Position numbers and translations under genes: made by a program. The notes under the pieces are model-generated. The model was given only the letters and a program-made list of their open reading frames with translations. It was not told where the DNA came from and did no database searches. A DNA stretch of 64,000 bases from Homoserinibacter sp. YIM 151385 (lineage in GTDB: Bacteria; Actinomycetota; Actinomycetes; Actinomycetales; Microbacteriaceae). The stretch's first letter is position 1. Every line of letters starts with the position of its first letter. Of the stretch, positions 19,602-27,450 are shown in pieces. The stretch lies in assembly GCF_027912415.1 (NCBI RefSeq), contig NZ_CP115175.1, forward strand, positions 744,001-808,000, written 5' to 3'.

Positions 19602-20863
19602 TCGCCCGACGCCGCGCGGCCGCCCTCGGCACGGCGCTCGCGCTGCTGCTCGGCACGGCCTCCGCCAGCACCCTGGGCGCCGCGCCTGCCGTCGCCGCGG
19701 AGGACACCTCCTGCTCCGCGGACCGGCCGACGAGCATCGCCGGCGAGCCGCCGGGCCTCCAGCGGCTCGGCGCGCGCACCGCGTGGCAGCAGTCGACGGG
19801 CGAGGGGGTCCGAGTCGCCATCGTCGACTCCGGCGTCGACACCCGCAATGCGCACCTGCGGGGCGCGGTCGCGGACGGCGTCTCGACCGGCGCCTCCGGC
19901 TCCCCCGAGAACGACCTCGTCGGACACGGCACGGCCATCGGCGGCATCATCGCGGCGCGCGAGGTCGAGGGATCCGGCGTCGTCGGCGTCGCGCCCGACG
20001 CCGAGCTGCTCGCGGTGCGGGCCTTCGAGGTGCTGGAGGGCTCGAACGACGAGCGGATCGCGCCCTCCATCGAGCGGATCGCCGCGGGCATCTCCTGGGC
20101 GGCCGAGCACGGGGCCGACGTCATCAACGTCTCGCTCTCGGTCGGCGCCGACGACGCCCGCCTCCGCGGCGCCGTCCAGAAGGCGCAGGCGGCCGGCGCG
20201 CTCGTCGTGGCGAGCGCCGGCAACCGCAACACGGCCGACCAGGACGACCCGCCGACGCGATTCTTCCCCGCCGAGTACCCGGGCGTGCTCGGCGTCGCCG
20301 CGGTCGACATCGAGGGGATCTGGCAGGCGGACGCCTCCTTCGCCGGCGACTGGGTGGATGTCGTCGCGCCCGGCTCCCAGGTGCAGACGGCCTACCTCTC
20401 CGCCGGCGACTGCATCCTCGGCGACTCGCCCTCCTCGAGCTGGGCGACCGGCTACGTCTCGGGTGCCGCCGCGCTCGTGGCCGCGGCGCATCCGGAGGAG
20501 ACCCCGGACGACTGGGCGTACCGGCTCCAGGCGACGGCCCTGCGGGCCGATCCGTGGTCGCGCACGGACGAGACCGGCTGGGGCGAGGTCCGGCCCGCCG
20601 AGGCGATCGCCTTCATCGACGACGGCACGGCGCCCGGCCCCGCCTCCCCCGTCCACGAGGCGCCGGAGCGCAGCGCGGCGCCCGTCGCGCCCATCGCGAT
20701 CGGCGGCGACGCGGACCCCATGGCGACGACGCGGGCGGTCGTGCTCGGCACGCTCATGGCGGGCGTGGCGATCTCCGCGATCGCGCTCCTGCTCGGCCGG
20801 CTCGGCGCCCGCCGGGGCCGACGGGGGCGCGCGGGCATTGGGGACTCCTCCCCATCCGCCTGA
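19598..20863 (+). CDS. mycP: Type VII secretion-associated serine protease mycosin (copy 1)
   Basis: Mycosins are membrane-anchored subtilisin-like proteases that cap the ESX complex and are needed for its stability. The 421-residue protein has a signal sequence (cleavage near residue 34), Asp77 in VAIVDSGVD, His110 in VGHGTAIGG, oxyanion Asn209 in ASAGNRN, and Ser281 in SSSWATGYVSGAAALV. The usual GTS before the nucleophile is replaced by Ser-Ser-Ser. A C-terminal helix (about 380-402) is followed by an Arg-rich tail. The two cysteines Cys39 and Cys272 could pair. It is the last gene of eccD-eccB-mycP. Confidence 0.93.
   Translation: MIARRRAAALGTALALLLGTASASTLGAAPAVAAEDTSCSADRPTSIAGEPPGLQRLGARTAWQQSTGEGVRVAIVDSGVDTRNAHLRGAVADGVSTGASGSPENDLVGHGTAIGGIIAAREVEGSGVVGVAPDAELLAVRAFEVLEGSNDERIAPSIERIAAGISWAAEHGADVINVSLSVGADDARLRGAVQKAQAAGALVVASAGNRNTADQDDPPTRFFPAEYPGVLGVAAVDIEGIWQADASFAGDWVDVVAPGSQVQTAYLSAGDCILGDSPSSSWATGYVSGAAALVAAAHPEETPDDWAYRLQATALRADPWSRTDETGWGEVRPAEAIAFIDDGTAPGPASPVHEAPERSAAPVAPIAIGGDADPMATTRAVVLGTLMAGVAISAIALLLGRLGARRGRRGRAGIGDSSPSA
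20840..20855. promoter_or_regulatory. T7SS-locus inverted repeat, site 2
   Basis: GGGGAC-TC-CTCCCCAT lies inside the last codons of mycP and 84 bases before the next gene. A possible -10 (TAGACT, 20878-20883) follows by 22 bases, so the site would cover the -35 region of a promoter for the 20939-24020 genes. It has one arm mismatch relative to site 1. Confidence 0.45.
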
Positions 20864-20938
20864 GCGGACACCGCCCCTAGACTTCGATGGTGAGTGGGGC
20901 TCACGGCGACGCCGGAGCCCGTCTGATGAGGAGGGTGC

Positions 20939-21688
20939 ATGAACACGGGTGGAGCGGAATCCCTGCAGGGGATCGCGGCGGATCTGGCGGAGACGCAGCG
21001 CGAGCTCAGCGGTCTCGCCGGCGAGCTGCGCCGACGCGCCGCGGCGATGCAGCCGGCGAGCGGACAGGACCCCGAGGGCGCCGTCACGGTGCACCTCGAC
21101 GCGGAGGGCGGCTTCGACCGGGTCTCGCTCGGCGAGGACTGGCGCGAGGACGTCGGCGTCGACGGGCTCGGACCGGCCGTGGCCCAGGCGAGCCAGCAGG
21201 CCGCGACCGCGCGCATGCAGCAGTGGTCGGACGAGAGCATCGAGCGCCCCGAGGGCGAGGATGCGGCGCCGCAGCCCGCGCCCATGAGCTTCCGACTCGG
21301 CGACCCCACCTCGACCGAGGCGCGCGCCTCGCTCGATCAGCTGCGAGAGCTCGCCGCGACCGCCGAGTCGCAGCTGGAGGGATTCGCCGCCGCGATCAAG
21401 GCGGCCCAGAACACCGAGACGGCCGGCTCCTCCCCCGATCGCTCGGTGCGCGTCGTCATCAGCGCGAACATCGTGTCGAAGGTCGAGATCGATCGCCGCT
21501 GGGCGGAGAACGCCTCCGACGGCCTCATCGAGCGGACCATCGCGGACGCGCTGCGCAGCGCCTCCCCCGAGCGGAACCCCGCGGATGCGAGGGAGCAGGC
21601 CTGGTCCGGCTTCCCCGAGCTCGCCGCCGTGCGCGAGCTCGCCCACAATCCCGAAGACCTCATGCGCCGCCTCGGCGTCATCCGATAG
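20939..21688 (+). CDS. YbaB/EbfC-like protein of the T7SS locus
   Basis: The 249-residue protein starts with a coiled-coil helix (about residues 5-38). Two segments follow that resemble the YbaB/EbfC nucleoid-associated fold: VTVHLDAEGGFDRVSLGEDW (about 49-68) and VRVVISANIVSKVEIDRRW (about 173-191). YbaB-like proteins recur in actinobacterial T7SS clusters, where their role is unclear; DNA binding or chaperone-like binding of substrates are both possible. The start has a GGAGGGTGC sequence upstream. It heads the co-directional trio 20939-24020. The assignment rests on pattern similarity only. Confidence 0.65.
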   Translation: MNTGGAESLQGIAADLAETQRELSGLAGELRRRAAAMQPASGQDPEGAVTVHLDAEGGFDRVSLGEDWREDVGVDGLGPAVAQASQQAATARMQQWSDESIERPEGEDAAPQPAPMSFRLGDPTSTEARASLDQLRELAATAESQLEGFAAAIKAAQNTETAGSSPDRSVRVVISANIVSKVEIDRRWAENASDGLIERTIADALRSASPERNPADAREQAWSGFPELAAVRELAHNPEDLMRRLGVIR

Positions 21689-21697
21689 GAGCAGATC

Positions 21698-23140
21698 ATG
21701 GGTGCTGAGACCTATATCGAGGACACCGGCCTCATCCGCGGCGACGCGGACCGGTGGACGGCGGCCGGCGAGTCCTACTCGACGATCGCGAGCACGGCCG
21801 AGGGCCTGACCCTCCCGGCCTCCGCCTTCTCCTTCGTCGGCGGCGAGGCGTACAACGCCTATCTGCAGTTCCAGCTGGCGATGACGGGCCTCCTCTCGGG
21901 TGCGCAGGGGCAGCACGACGCCTTCGCGACCGCGCTCCGCGCCACCGCCGACGAGATCGATGCCGTCGACCAGGCCTCTCGCGAGGCCCACGAGGGCACG
22001 GACGTCCCCGGCGGCAACGGCCCGGGGACCGCTGACGGCGGGCAGTCGAGCGGCCAGGGCAGCGGCGGAGGCGGCGGAGGCGGCTCGGTCGCGCCGAGCG
22101 GCGACCTCCAGCAGGACGCCGACGTCAACGTCGACGGCGAGGTGCAGGGCGGCGGCGGCGTGGTCGGAGAGGACCCCCAGCTCGAGGACCGCACCCCCGA
22201 GGAGCTCGAGGCCGACGCCGACGAGCTCGACGACCGCGCGGCGGCGGCGGATGCCCGTGCCGCGGCGCTCGACGACGAGGCGGCCCAGCTCGATGAGCGT
22301 GCCGATGCGCTCGAAGCCGAGGCGGAGGAGCTCGAGGCGCAGGCTGACGCCGCGGAGCAGGAGGCCGTCGCGTCCGAGCGCCGCGCCGCCGAGCTGCAGG
22401 CCTCGGGCGACGTGGACGGCGCGGCTGCGGCTCGCGCCGACGCCGCCGCCTCGCGCACGCAGGCTGCCGATCTCCGCGCCGACGCGCAGGAGCTCCGCCA
22501 GCAGGCCGCCGACGTCCGCGGGCAGGCCGCGACGGTGCGCTCCGACGCCGCCGACGCGCGTGCCGAGGCCGCGAACCACCGTGCCGAGGCCGCCGAGCTG
22601 CGCGCCCGCGCCGCCGAGCTCGTCGAGCAGGAGGCGAACGCCGAGGGCGGCGAGGAGGCCGGCGTCGTGCGCGATCCGCGCGACGACGGCGAGTTCGTCG
22701 GCGAGCCCGAGCCTGAGCCCGCGCCGGAGCCCGATGCCCCCGTGGCCGAGGAGACCCCGGCGACGGAGACTCCCGCGACGGACGACACGCCCGCGACCGA
22801 CGGCGGTGACGCCCCCGTCGCCGACGGCGAGACCGGCGGGCAGACCCCCGGCGCCGAGACGGGTGCGGGCGGGACGGGCGCGCCGGGCGGAAGCGCCGGC
22901 GGATCCGCCGGAGCCGGCGCGGACGCCCCGGCGGCCGACGCCGTCGACCCGGCGACCGTCGAGGGCACGACCGAGGACGGCTACTGGGACCTCGAGGACA
23001 CGCTCGTGCCCGAGCTCGACGCGAACGGCGAGGCGCAGCCCGCCGACGGCGGACAGGGCGCCGCGGTCGCGGGCGGTGCCGCCGCGCAGAACGGCGAGCG
23101 ACGCGAATCACTGCTGAGCCGGTTCAGGACCGGGAACTGA
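21698..23140 (+). CDS. Candidate T7SS substrate with long Ala-rich coiled coil
   Basis: The 480-residue protein has three zones. Residues 1-110 form a helical ESX-target-like domain (WTAAGESYSTIASTAEGL, with VGGEAYNAYLQFQ at the turn position). After a Gly/Ser linker, residues about 160-325 are a continuous coiled coil built from Ala-Asp-Glu heptad-like units (ADELDDRAAAADARA and many variants). The remainder is Pro/Glu/Thr-rich (repeats of the EETPATETPAT kind) and ends SRFRTGN. There is no signal peptide or membrane segment, so export through the neighbouring ESX machinery is the simplest proposal. It follows the YbaB-like gene after nine bases. I know no named family for the whole protein. 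Confidence 0.7.
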   Translation: MGAETYIEDTGLIRGDADRWTAAGESYSTIASTAEGLTLPASAFSFVGGEAYNAYLQFQLAMTGLLSGAQGQHDAFATALRATADEIDAVDQASREAHEGTDVPGGNGPGTADGGQSSGQGSGGGGGGGSVAPSGDLQQDADVNVDGEVQGGGGVVGEDPQLEDRTPEELEADADELDDRAAAADARAAALDDEAAQLDERADALEAEAEELEAQADAAEQEAVASERRAAELQASGDVDGAAAARADAAASRTQAADLRADAQELRQQAADVRGQAATVRSDAADARAEAANHRAEAAELRARAAELVEQEANAEGGEEAGVVRDPRDDGEFVGEPEPEPAPEPDAPVAEETPATETPATDDTPATDGGDAPVADGETGGQTPGAETGAGGTGAPGGSAGGSAGAGADAPAADAVDPATVEGTTEDGYWDLEDTLVPELDANGEAQPADGGQGAAVAGGAAAQNGERRESLLSRFRTGN

Positions 23141-23153
23141 GAGAGGTCAGATC

Positions 23154-24020
23154 ATGGCGAGAATCCCCGGCGGCGGTCGACCCCGCCCCACCCCCAGCCC
23201 CAGCCCCAGCCCGAGCCCGAACCGCGGCGACACCGACGGCCCCGGCCGTCACCCGGCCGGCACCGGCGGACTGAGCGACGGCGGCGCGTTCCAGCGCGAC
23301 GTCGAGACCGGCCGCCGCTGCACGAGCGAGGTCCCCAACCACGTCGACAACGTCGTGAACATCATCAACGGCATCCTCGACGTCATCTCGTGGTTCCCCG
23401 GTCTCGGCGGCATCGTCGACCTGATCCGCGAGCGCGTGCAGGAGATGTTCGCGCAGGCGCAGAAGATGGCCGACAAGGTCGCGGAGGTCTTCGCCTTCGT
23501 CGGGGACCCCTCGGGGCTCCGCGAGATGGGCCTCTTCTGGGTCACGGGCGTCGGCGAGCCGTCGCTCGATGCGACGACCGGCATCAAGCTCGAGAACATG
23601 CCGACCGCGGGCGCCTGGCGCGGCGACCCCTACGACGCCTACGTCGCGAAGGCCGCCCCCCAGCAGCCGGCCGCGCAGGAGGTCCACGCGCGCACGGTGA
23701 TGATCGAGAACCAGCTCAACACCTTCGCGGCGGCGATCGAGGCCTTCTGGATCGCGTTCGCGATCGCGGCGCTCGCGCTCATCGGCGAGATCATCGCGGG
23801 CATCGCGATGATCGCCGGCATCTACACCTCCCCTCCCGGCGTCCTCGAGGTCGTCATGGCGATCATCGGATTCATCACCGCGGTCATCGACATGATCACC
23901 CCCTTCATCGACGCGAACAACGCGGCGGCGGCGATGATGTCCGAGGTCACCGCGAGCATCACGAACGGCGCGGCCTTCGTCGGAGGCAACTGGCCTCCCG
24001 GTCCCGGCTCCTCGTTCTGA
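23154..24020 (+). CDS. T7SS-locus membrane protein with Ser-Pro N terminus
   Basis: This 288-residue protein begins with a short Ser-Pro repeat (TPSPSPSPSPN) and a flexible Gly-rich stretch. Two amphipathic helices follow (about 60-110: VVNIINGILDVISWFPGLGG and ERVQEMFAQAQKMADKVAEV). A WXG-like turn (GAWRGDPYDAY, about residue 155) and two membrane helices (about 200-250) complete it. The arrangement resembles large WXG-type T7SS substrates or accessory proteins, possibly able to insert into membranes. It lies 13 bases after the coiled-coil gene and is closed by a strong hairpin. Function unknown. Confidence 0.65.
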   Translation: MARIPGGGRPRPTPSPSPSPSPNRGDTDGPGRHPAGTGGLSDGGAFQRDVETGRRCTSEVPNHVDNVVNIINGILDVISWFPGLGGIVDLIRERVQEMFAQAQKMADKVAEVFAFVGDPSGLREMGLFWVTGVGEPSLDATTGIKLENMPTAGAWRGDPYDAYVAKAAPQQPAAQEVHARTVMIENQLNTFAAAIEAFWIAFAIAALALIGEIIAGIAMIAGIYTSPPGVLEVVMAIIGFITAVIDMITPFIDANNAAAAMMSEVTASITNGAAFVGGNWPPGPGSSF

Positions 24021-24030
24021 GCACCCTCGG

Positions 24031-24062
24031 ACGGGCCCGATCGCATCTGCGATCGGGCCCGT
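24031..24062 (+). terminator. Terminator after the T7SS substrate operon
   Basis: Perfect inverted repeat with 15-base arms (ACGGGCCCGATCGCA and its complement) 10 bases after the stop codon; the two innermost pairs open to give a four-base loop. Together with the hairpin at 24238 it separates two convergent operons. Confidence 0.85.
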
Positions 24063-24237
24063 TCCGCGTTCGCGGGCGGAGCGGGATGCGCGGCGCGCGC
24101 TCAGGACGAGGGCGCCGCTCCGCGATCGGCTCGGGACCCGACAGCCCGAAGCGCCGGGTCCGGGTCCGAAGCGGGGAGCGCCCCGCTCCCGGCAATCCGT
24201 CGCCGCGCTGGACGACGGTCGCGGTCCGCGCCGGCCG

Positions 24238-24287
24238 GACACGAGGACGGGCCCGGTGCATCGCTGCACCGGGCCCGTCCTCGTGTC
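24238..24287 (-). terminator. Long hairpin terminator of the second T7SS block
   Basis: A 23-bp perfect stem with a TCGC loop lies 9 bases beyond the stop of the minus-strand Gly-rich gene. The 175 bases between this hairpin and the one at 24062 contain no plausible gene. Confidence 0.85.
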
Positions 24288-24295
24288 GTGTGGGC

Positions 24296-25603
24296 CTACC
24301 AGTCGGGCGAGTCGTCCACATCGGCCGAGCCGCCCCGGCCTCCCGCGCGCCCGGCGGCGCCGAGCTCGGGCGCCGCCGCCTCGTCGTCGAGCTGCATCGC
24401 GAGGAGGTCCTGGCCGTTGCGGCGCTTCTTCTTGCCCTGGGACCCGCCGCCGGCACCCGCGGCACCGCCGCCCATCATGCCGCCGCGCGCACCACCGGCT
24501 CCGCCGGCCGCGCCGCCCTGGCCGGCGACACCCGCGGCACCGGGGACGCCTCCGGCGCCCCCGCCGGCCGAGACGCCGCCGAGACGGCCGGCACCGAGAC
24601 CGCCGGCACCGAGGCCGCCCGCCGCGCCGCCGCCGAGACGGCTCGCCGCGAATGCGCCGAGGGCACCCGCGCCGACGCCCGCGCCGGCCATGCCGGCGCT
24701 GCCGCCGATCCCGCCGGCCCCACCGCCACCGCCGATGCCGCCGCCGATGCCGCCGGGTCCGCCGTTGCCGCCGGTGTTGCCGCCCACGTCGCCGTCGATG
24801 TTGATCGGGCGGGGGCCGGGGCCCCCCGTGATCGGCTCCTCCGGACGCGTCGGGCGCACGGGCTGCTCGGTCCCCCCGTCGTCGATGACGATCTGCGGGG
24901 GCCGTCCCACGAACTCACCGGAGTTCTGCTGCTTCCCGACGCCGGACTTCGAGCCGGAGTCGCCGGCCGAGCTGCCGGCCGAGCTGCTGATGAGCGTGCT
25001 GCCGCCGACCGTGCCGGGCGTGGACTCCGTCGGCGACTCCGGCGGCGCCGTCTCCTGGAGCTGCTCGTCGAAGCGGGCGACCCTGGGAATGCCGTCGCGC
25101 TCGTCGAGGCTCTGCGAATCGAGGTCCGCGAGGATCTCGCCGGCCTTCTTCTCGCGCTCGTCCTCGTTGAGGCCGAGGAAGAAGTCAGCGGCCTTCCCGG
25201 CCGCCCAGCCCGCGAGCGGCCCGCCGACGATGGTGCCGCCGGTCTCGGCGGCCCCCTCGATGATCGACTGCTGCTCGGGGCTGAGATCGAAGCCCGGGAG
25301 CTCTGCCGAGCGCGCCGCCGCCTTCGCGAGGTGGGACTCCATCTCGGACGACCGCTTGCCGATCGTGTCGAGGTGGCTCGCCTGGGTGTCGAGCGCCGTG
25401 ATCGCCTTGCCGACGCTCTGCGCATAGGCCTTGTCGGTCTCGCCCTCGATGCCGCTGTCGCGACGGATCTTGACGAGCAGATCGGCCATGTCACGCAGCG
25501 TCTCGGCGAGCGTGCTGCTGCCGCCGACGACACTCGCGCGCCCGTTCGCCCCGCTTTCGACGGTGGCGATGATTTGCTCGAGTCGTTCGATGTTCGCGCC
25601 CAT
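24296..25603 (-). CDS. Gly-rich (PGRS-like) candidate T7SS substrate
   Basis: The 435-residue protein has a helical N-terminal domain (1-180: MGANIERLEQIIATVESG, with an AGWAAGKAADFF patch). A disordered Ser/Pro/Glu linker (about 180-275) follows, then a long Gly/Ala-rich segment (about 275-390, many GGxGG units) and a basic-then-acidic tail (GKKKRRNGQDLL to DDSPDW). The pattern recalls mycobacterial PE_PGRS and PPE-type surface proteins, but no PE or PPE domain is visible. It ends with Asp-Ser-Pro-Asp-Trp, similar to the tail of the ESX-like protein two genes upstream. It follows the second mycosin after two bases, so it belongs to the same transcript. Confidence 0.7.
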   Translation of the reverse strand: MGANIERLEQIIATVESGANGRASVVGGSSTLAETLRDMADLLVKIRRDSGIEGETDKAYAQSVGKAITALDTQASHLDTIGKRSSEMESHLAKAAARSAELPGFDLSPEQQSIIEGAAETGGTIVGGPLAGWAAGKAADFFLGLNEDEREKKAGEILADLDSQSLDERDGIPRVARFDEQLQETAPPESPTESTPGTVGGSTLISSSAGSSAGDSGSKSGVGKQQNSGEFVGRPPQIVIDDGGTEQPVRPTRPEEPITGGPGPRPINIDGDVGGNTGGNGGPGGIGGGIGGGGGAGGIGGSAGMAGAGVGAGALGAFAASRLGGGAAGGLGAGGLGAGRLGGVSAGGGAGGVPGAAGVAGQGGAAGGAGGARGGMMGGGAAGAGGGSQGKKKRRNGQDLLAMQLDDEAAAPELGAAGRAGGRGGSADVDDSPDW

Positions 25604-25605
25604 GC

Positions 25606-26853
25606 TCAGCTCCTCGGCTCGGTCGGCGACGTGGGGTGGTGTGGCGGTGCGGCGGTTCGGCCGCGCCGCGAGACGACGATGATGATGACGACGATCGCGG
25701 CGAGCAGCAGCAGCCCGAGGACGACGACGACCGCCATCAGCCACCCGGGGATCCCGACCGGGGCCCCGGGAGCGCCCGGCGACTCGCCGGCGGGCGCGGA
25801 GAACGCGGCGGGAGCCGGCAGCGCGTCGTCGCGCAGCAGGGGGTTCTCGTCCGGATACCCCGTCGGGTCGACCGAGACGAGCCGCTCGAGGTTGAGGAAG
25901 CCGAAGCCCGCCTCCGGCGTCCGCTCCGGCTCGTGCTCCTGGCCGCCCGTGTTGCGGACCATCGACTGCAGGATCTGGTTGCCGGTGGCGTCGGGATGCG
26001 CCGACTTCGCGAGCGCCAGCGTCCCGGCCGTGAAGGCCGCGGCGAGCGAGTTCGAGTGCAGCTGCAGCGTCGGCAGGTCCATCGCGCCGTCGGTCTCGTC
26101 GTGGTTCCAGAGGTACACGAGCATGTCGTCGCCGGGCGCCACGATCGCGACGAAGTCCTCCTCGACGGGGGTGTCGCGTCCGCCCTCCGAGTCGGCGTTC
26201 TCGACCGCCACCACGCCGTTGAACTGCTCGATGCCGTCTGTGCGCCCGGTGTCGTACTCGTTCGGATCGTTCGCGACGGCGGCGACGACGATCATGCCGT
26301 CTCGCATCGCGTCGAGCATCGCGACGCCGCCCGGACGGTCCGGCGAGAGGGCCAGTGACGACGCGGTGATGAAGATGTCGGCGCCGCGCTCATGCGCATC
26401 CGCGATCGCCTCCGCGACGTACTCGCCCTCGGTGTCATCGCAGTCCCCGACCCAGCCGCCGTAGTTGATGATCGTCGCGTCTGGCGCGATGCCGGGAACG
26501 CCGGGATTGCCGTCGACCGGCTCGCCGTTGCCGAGGATGTAGCTTGCGATCATGGTGCCGTGCTCGGCCTTCGCCGAGTTCGAGACGAGCGTGCGCGGAT
26601 CGCCGTTCGGGCAGGTGTCGAGCCCGGGCTGGATGTCGGCATCCTCGAGGCCCGGAGCGGACGGATCCATCGGGAAGTCGAGCACCGCGACCGTGACGCC
26701 CTCGCCACGCGCGACCTCCTGCGCCGCTCGCAGCCCGGAGGCCTCGACCCACCACAGCTCGTCGGAGTCGGCCGCCGCGGACACCGCGAGGCCGGGCGCG
26801 AGCAGCGCGCCCGCCGTGAGTGCGACGAGCGGGATGCGGACGAGACGGCTCAC
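25606..26853 (-). CDS. Second, divergent mycosin-like membrane-anchored subtilase
   Basis: The 415-residue protein has a signal sequence (cleavage near residue 28), a subtilisin-like domain and a C-terminal membrane helix (about 370-395) with a short basic tail. The triad is retained: Asp59 in VAVLDFPMD, His98 in EHGTMIASY, Ser269 in HSNSLAAAFTAG, and oxyanion Asn195 in AVANDPN. The surroundings are unusual, since DTGVD is DFPMD and GTSxAAP is SNSLAAA. Specificity or activity may therefore differ from the first mycosin. The GTG start overlaps the stop of the ESX-like gene (GTGA). It is co-directional with a putative substrate on either side, which suggests a dedicated processing role. Confidence 0.8.
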   Translation of the reverse strand: MSRLVRIPLVALTAGALLAPGLAVSAAADSDELWWVEASGLRAAQEVARGEGVTVAVLDFPMDPSAPGLEDADIQPGLDTCPNGDPRTLVSNSAKAEHGTMIASYILGNGEPVDGNPGVPGIAPDATIINYGGWVGDCDDTEGEYVAEAIADAHERGADIFITASSLALSPDRPGGVAMLDAMRDGMIVVAAVANDPNEYDTGRTDGIEQFNGVVAVENADSEGGRDTPVEEDFVAIVAPGDDMLVYLWNHDETDGAMDLPTLQLHSNSLAAAFTAGTLALAKSAHPDATGNQILQSMVRNTGGQEHEPERTPEAGFGFLNLERLVSVDPTGYPDENPLLRDDALPAPAAFSAPAGESPGAPGAPVGIPGWLMAVVVVLGLLLLAAIVVIIIVVSRRGRTAAPPHHPTSPTEPRS

Positions 26854-27320
26854 CACGGGCTGTCCGAGGAGTCGGAGGTCGAGGCGGAGCCCGAGGCGGT
26901 CGCGCCGCCGAAGACGGAGCCGTCGGACTTCTCCTTGCCGGCGCCTGCCGCGGCACCGGCCGCCGCGCCCGCCTTCGCGCCCGCGATCACGCCCTCGGTC
27001 TCGGCGACGAGGCTGAGGAGCGCGGTGCGTCGCTCCGAGTCCATGGTGTCGACCTCGTCGAGGACGAGGCGGAGATTGGCCGCGAGCTGCTCCGCGAAGA
27101 GCGCGACGCTGCCGATGTTCTGCGAGATCGCGGTCGTCTGCGCCGTGAGCTCCTTCGCGAAGGAGCCGGGACCTCCGCCGGCGCTCCACGCGCTCGCGTC
27201 CTGGCGGCCCGCGATCTGATCGAGCTGCGACTGCGCCGTCGTCATCTGCTCGCCCAGCTTCTTCAGGTCGAGCACCTGCTGCTCGACCAGATCCGGGTCG
27301 ATGCTGAACTCTGCGGCCAC
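26850..27320 (-). CDS. ESX/WXG-like secreted helical protein, long form
   Basis: The 156-residue product (MAAEFSIDPDLVEQQVLDLKKLG) consists of an ESX-type helical hairpin of about 100 residues with a degenerate turn (SAWSAGGGPGSF, about residue 47). An Ala/Gly hinge and a Ser/Asp-rich tail ending SDSPW follow. Tandem GTG codons are available at 27326 and 27320. The GAGAGG sequence is one base from the first and seven from the second, so the second is preferred, exactly the situation seen at the esx gene at 16639. It is the first gene of the reverse-oriented block and probably a secreted substrate or chaperone-like partner. Confidence 0.75.
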   Translation of the reverse strand: MAAEFSIDPDLVEQQVLDLKKLGEQMTTAQSQLDQIAGRQDASAWSAGGGPGSFAKELTAQTTAISQNIGSVALFAEQLAANLRLVLDEVDTMDSERRTALLSLVAETEGVIAGAKAGAAAGAAAGAGKEKSDGSVFGGATASGSASTSDSSDSPW

Positions 27321-27414
27321 GGTCACGCCTCTCTCTCCGCGGCGCCGCCACGGATCGCGGTGCCGCCCTCCATACTAAGGAATCTTCCGGTACTCGGGGG
27401 CGTCCGGAGGCGAA

Positions 27415-27432
27415 ATGGGGAGTGCTCCCCAT
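27415..27432. promoter_or_regulatory. T7SS-locus inverted repeat, site 3
   Basis: ATGGGGAG-TG-CTCCCCAT, the best copy of the locus motif with 8-base arms, lies 95 bases upstream of the ESX-like gene on the minus strand. A possible -10 (TAGTAT, 27372-27377 on the minus strand) is somewhat further away than at sites 1 and 2. Confidence 0.5.
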
Positions 27433-27450
27433 CCCCTCCCGGCAGGGCGC

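Noticed and set aside
23178-23222. Repeated CCCAGCCCC units, considered as a CRISPR-like or microsatellite array
   Set aside because: They simply encode the Ser-Pro repeat at the start of the membrane protein at 23154; there are no spacers or cas genes.
24238-24290. Matching MHRCTGPVLVS-like and MQRCTGPVLVS-like peptides on the two strands, first taken for a duplicated small gene
   Set aside because: They are both readings of the 23-bp terminator hairpin, which is its own reverse complement.
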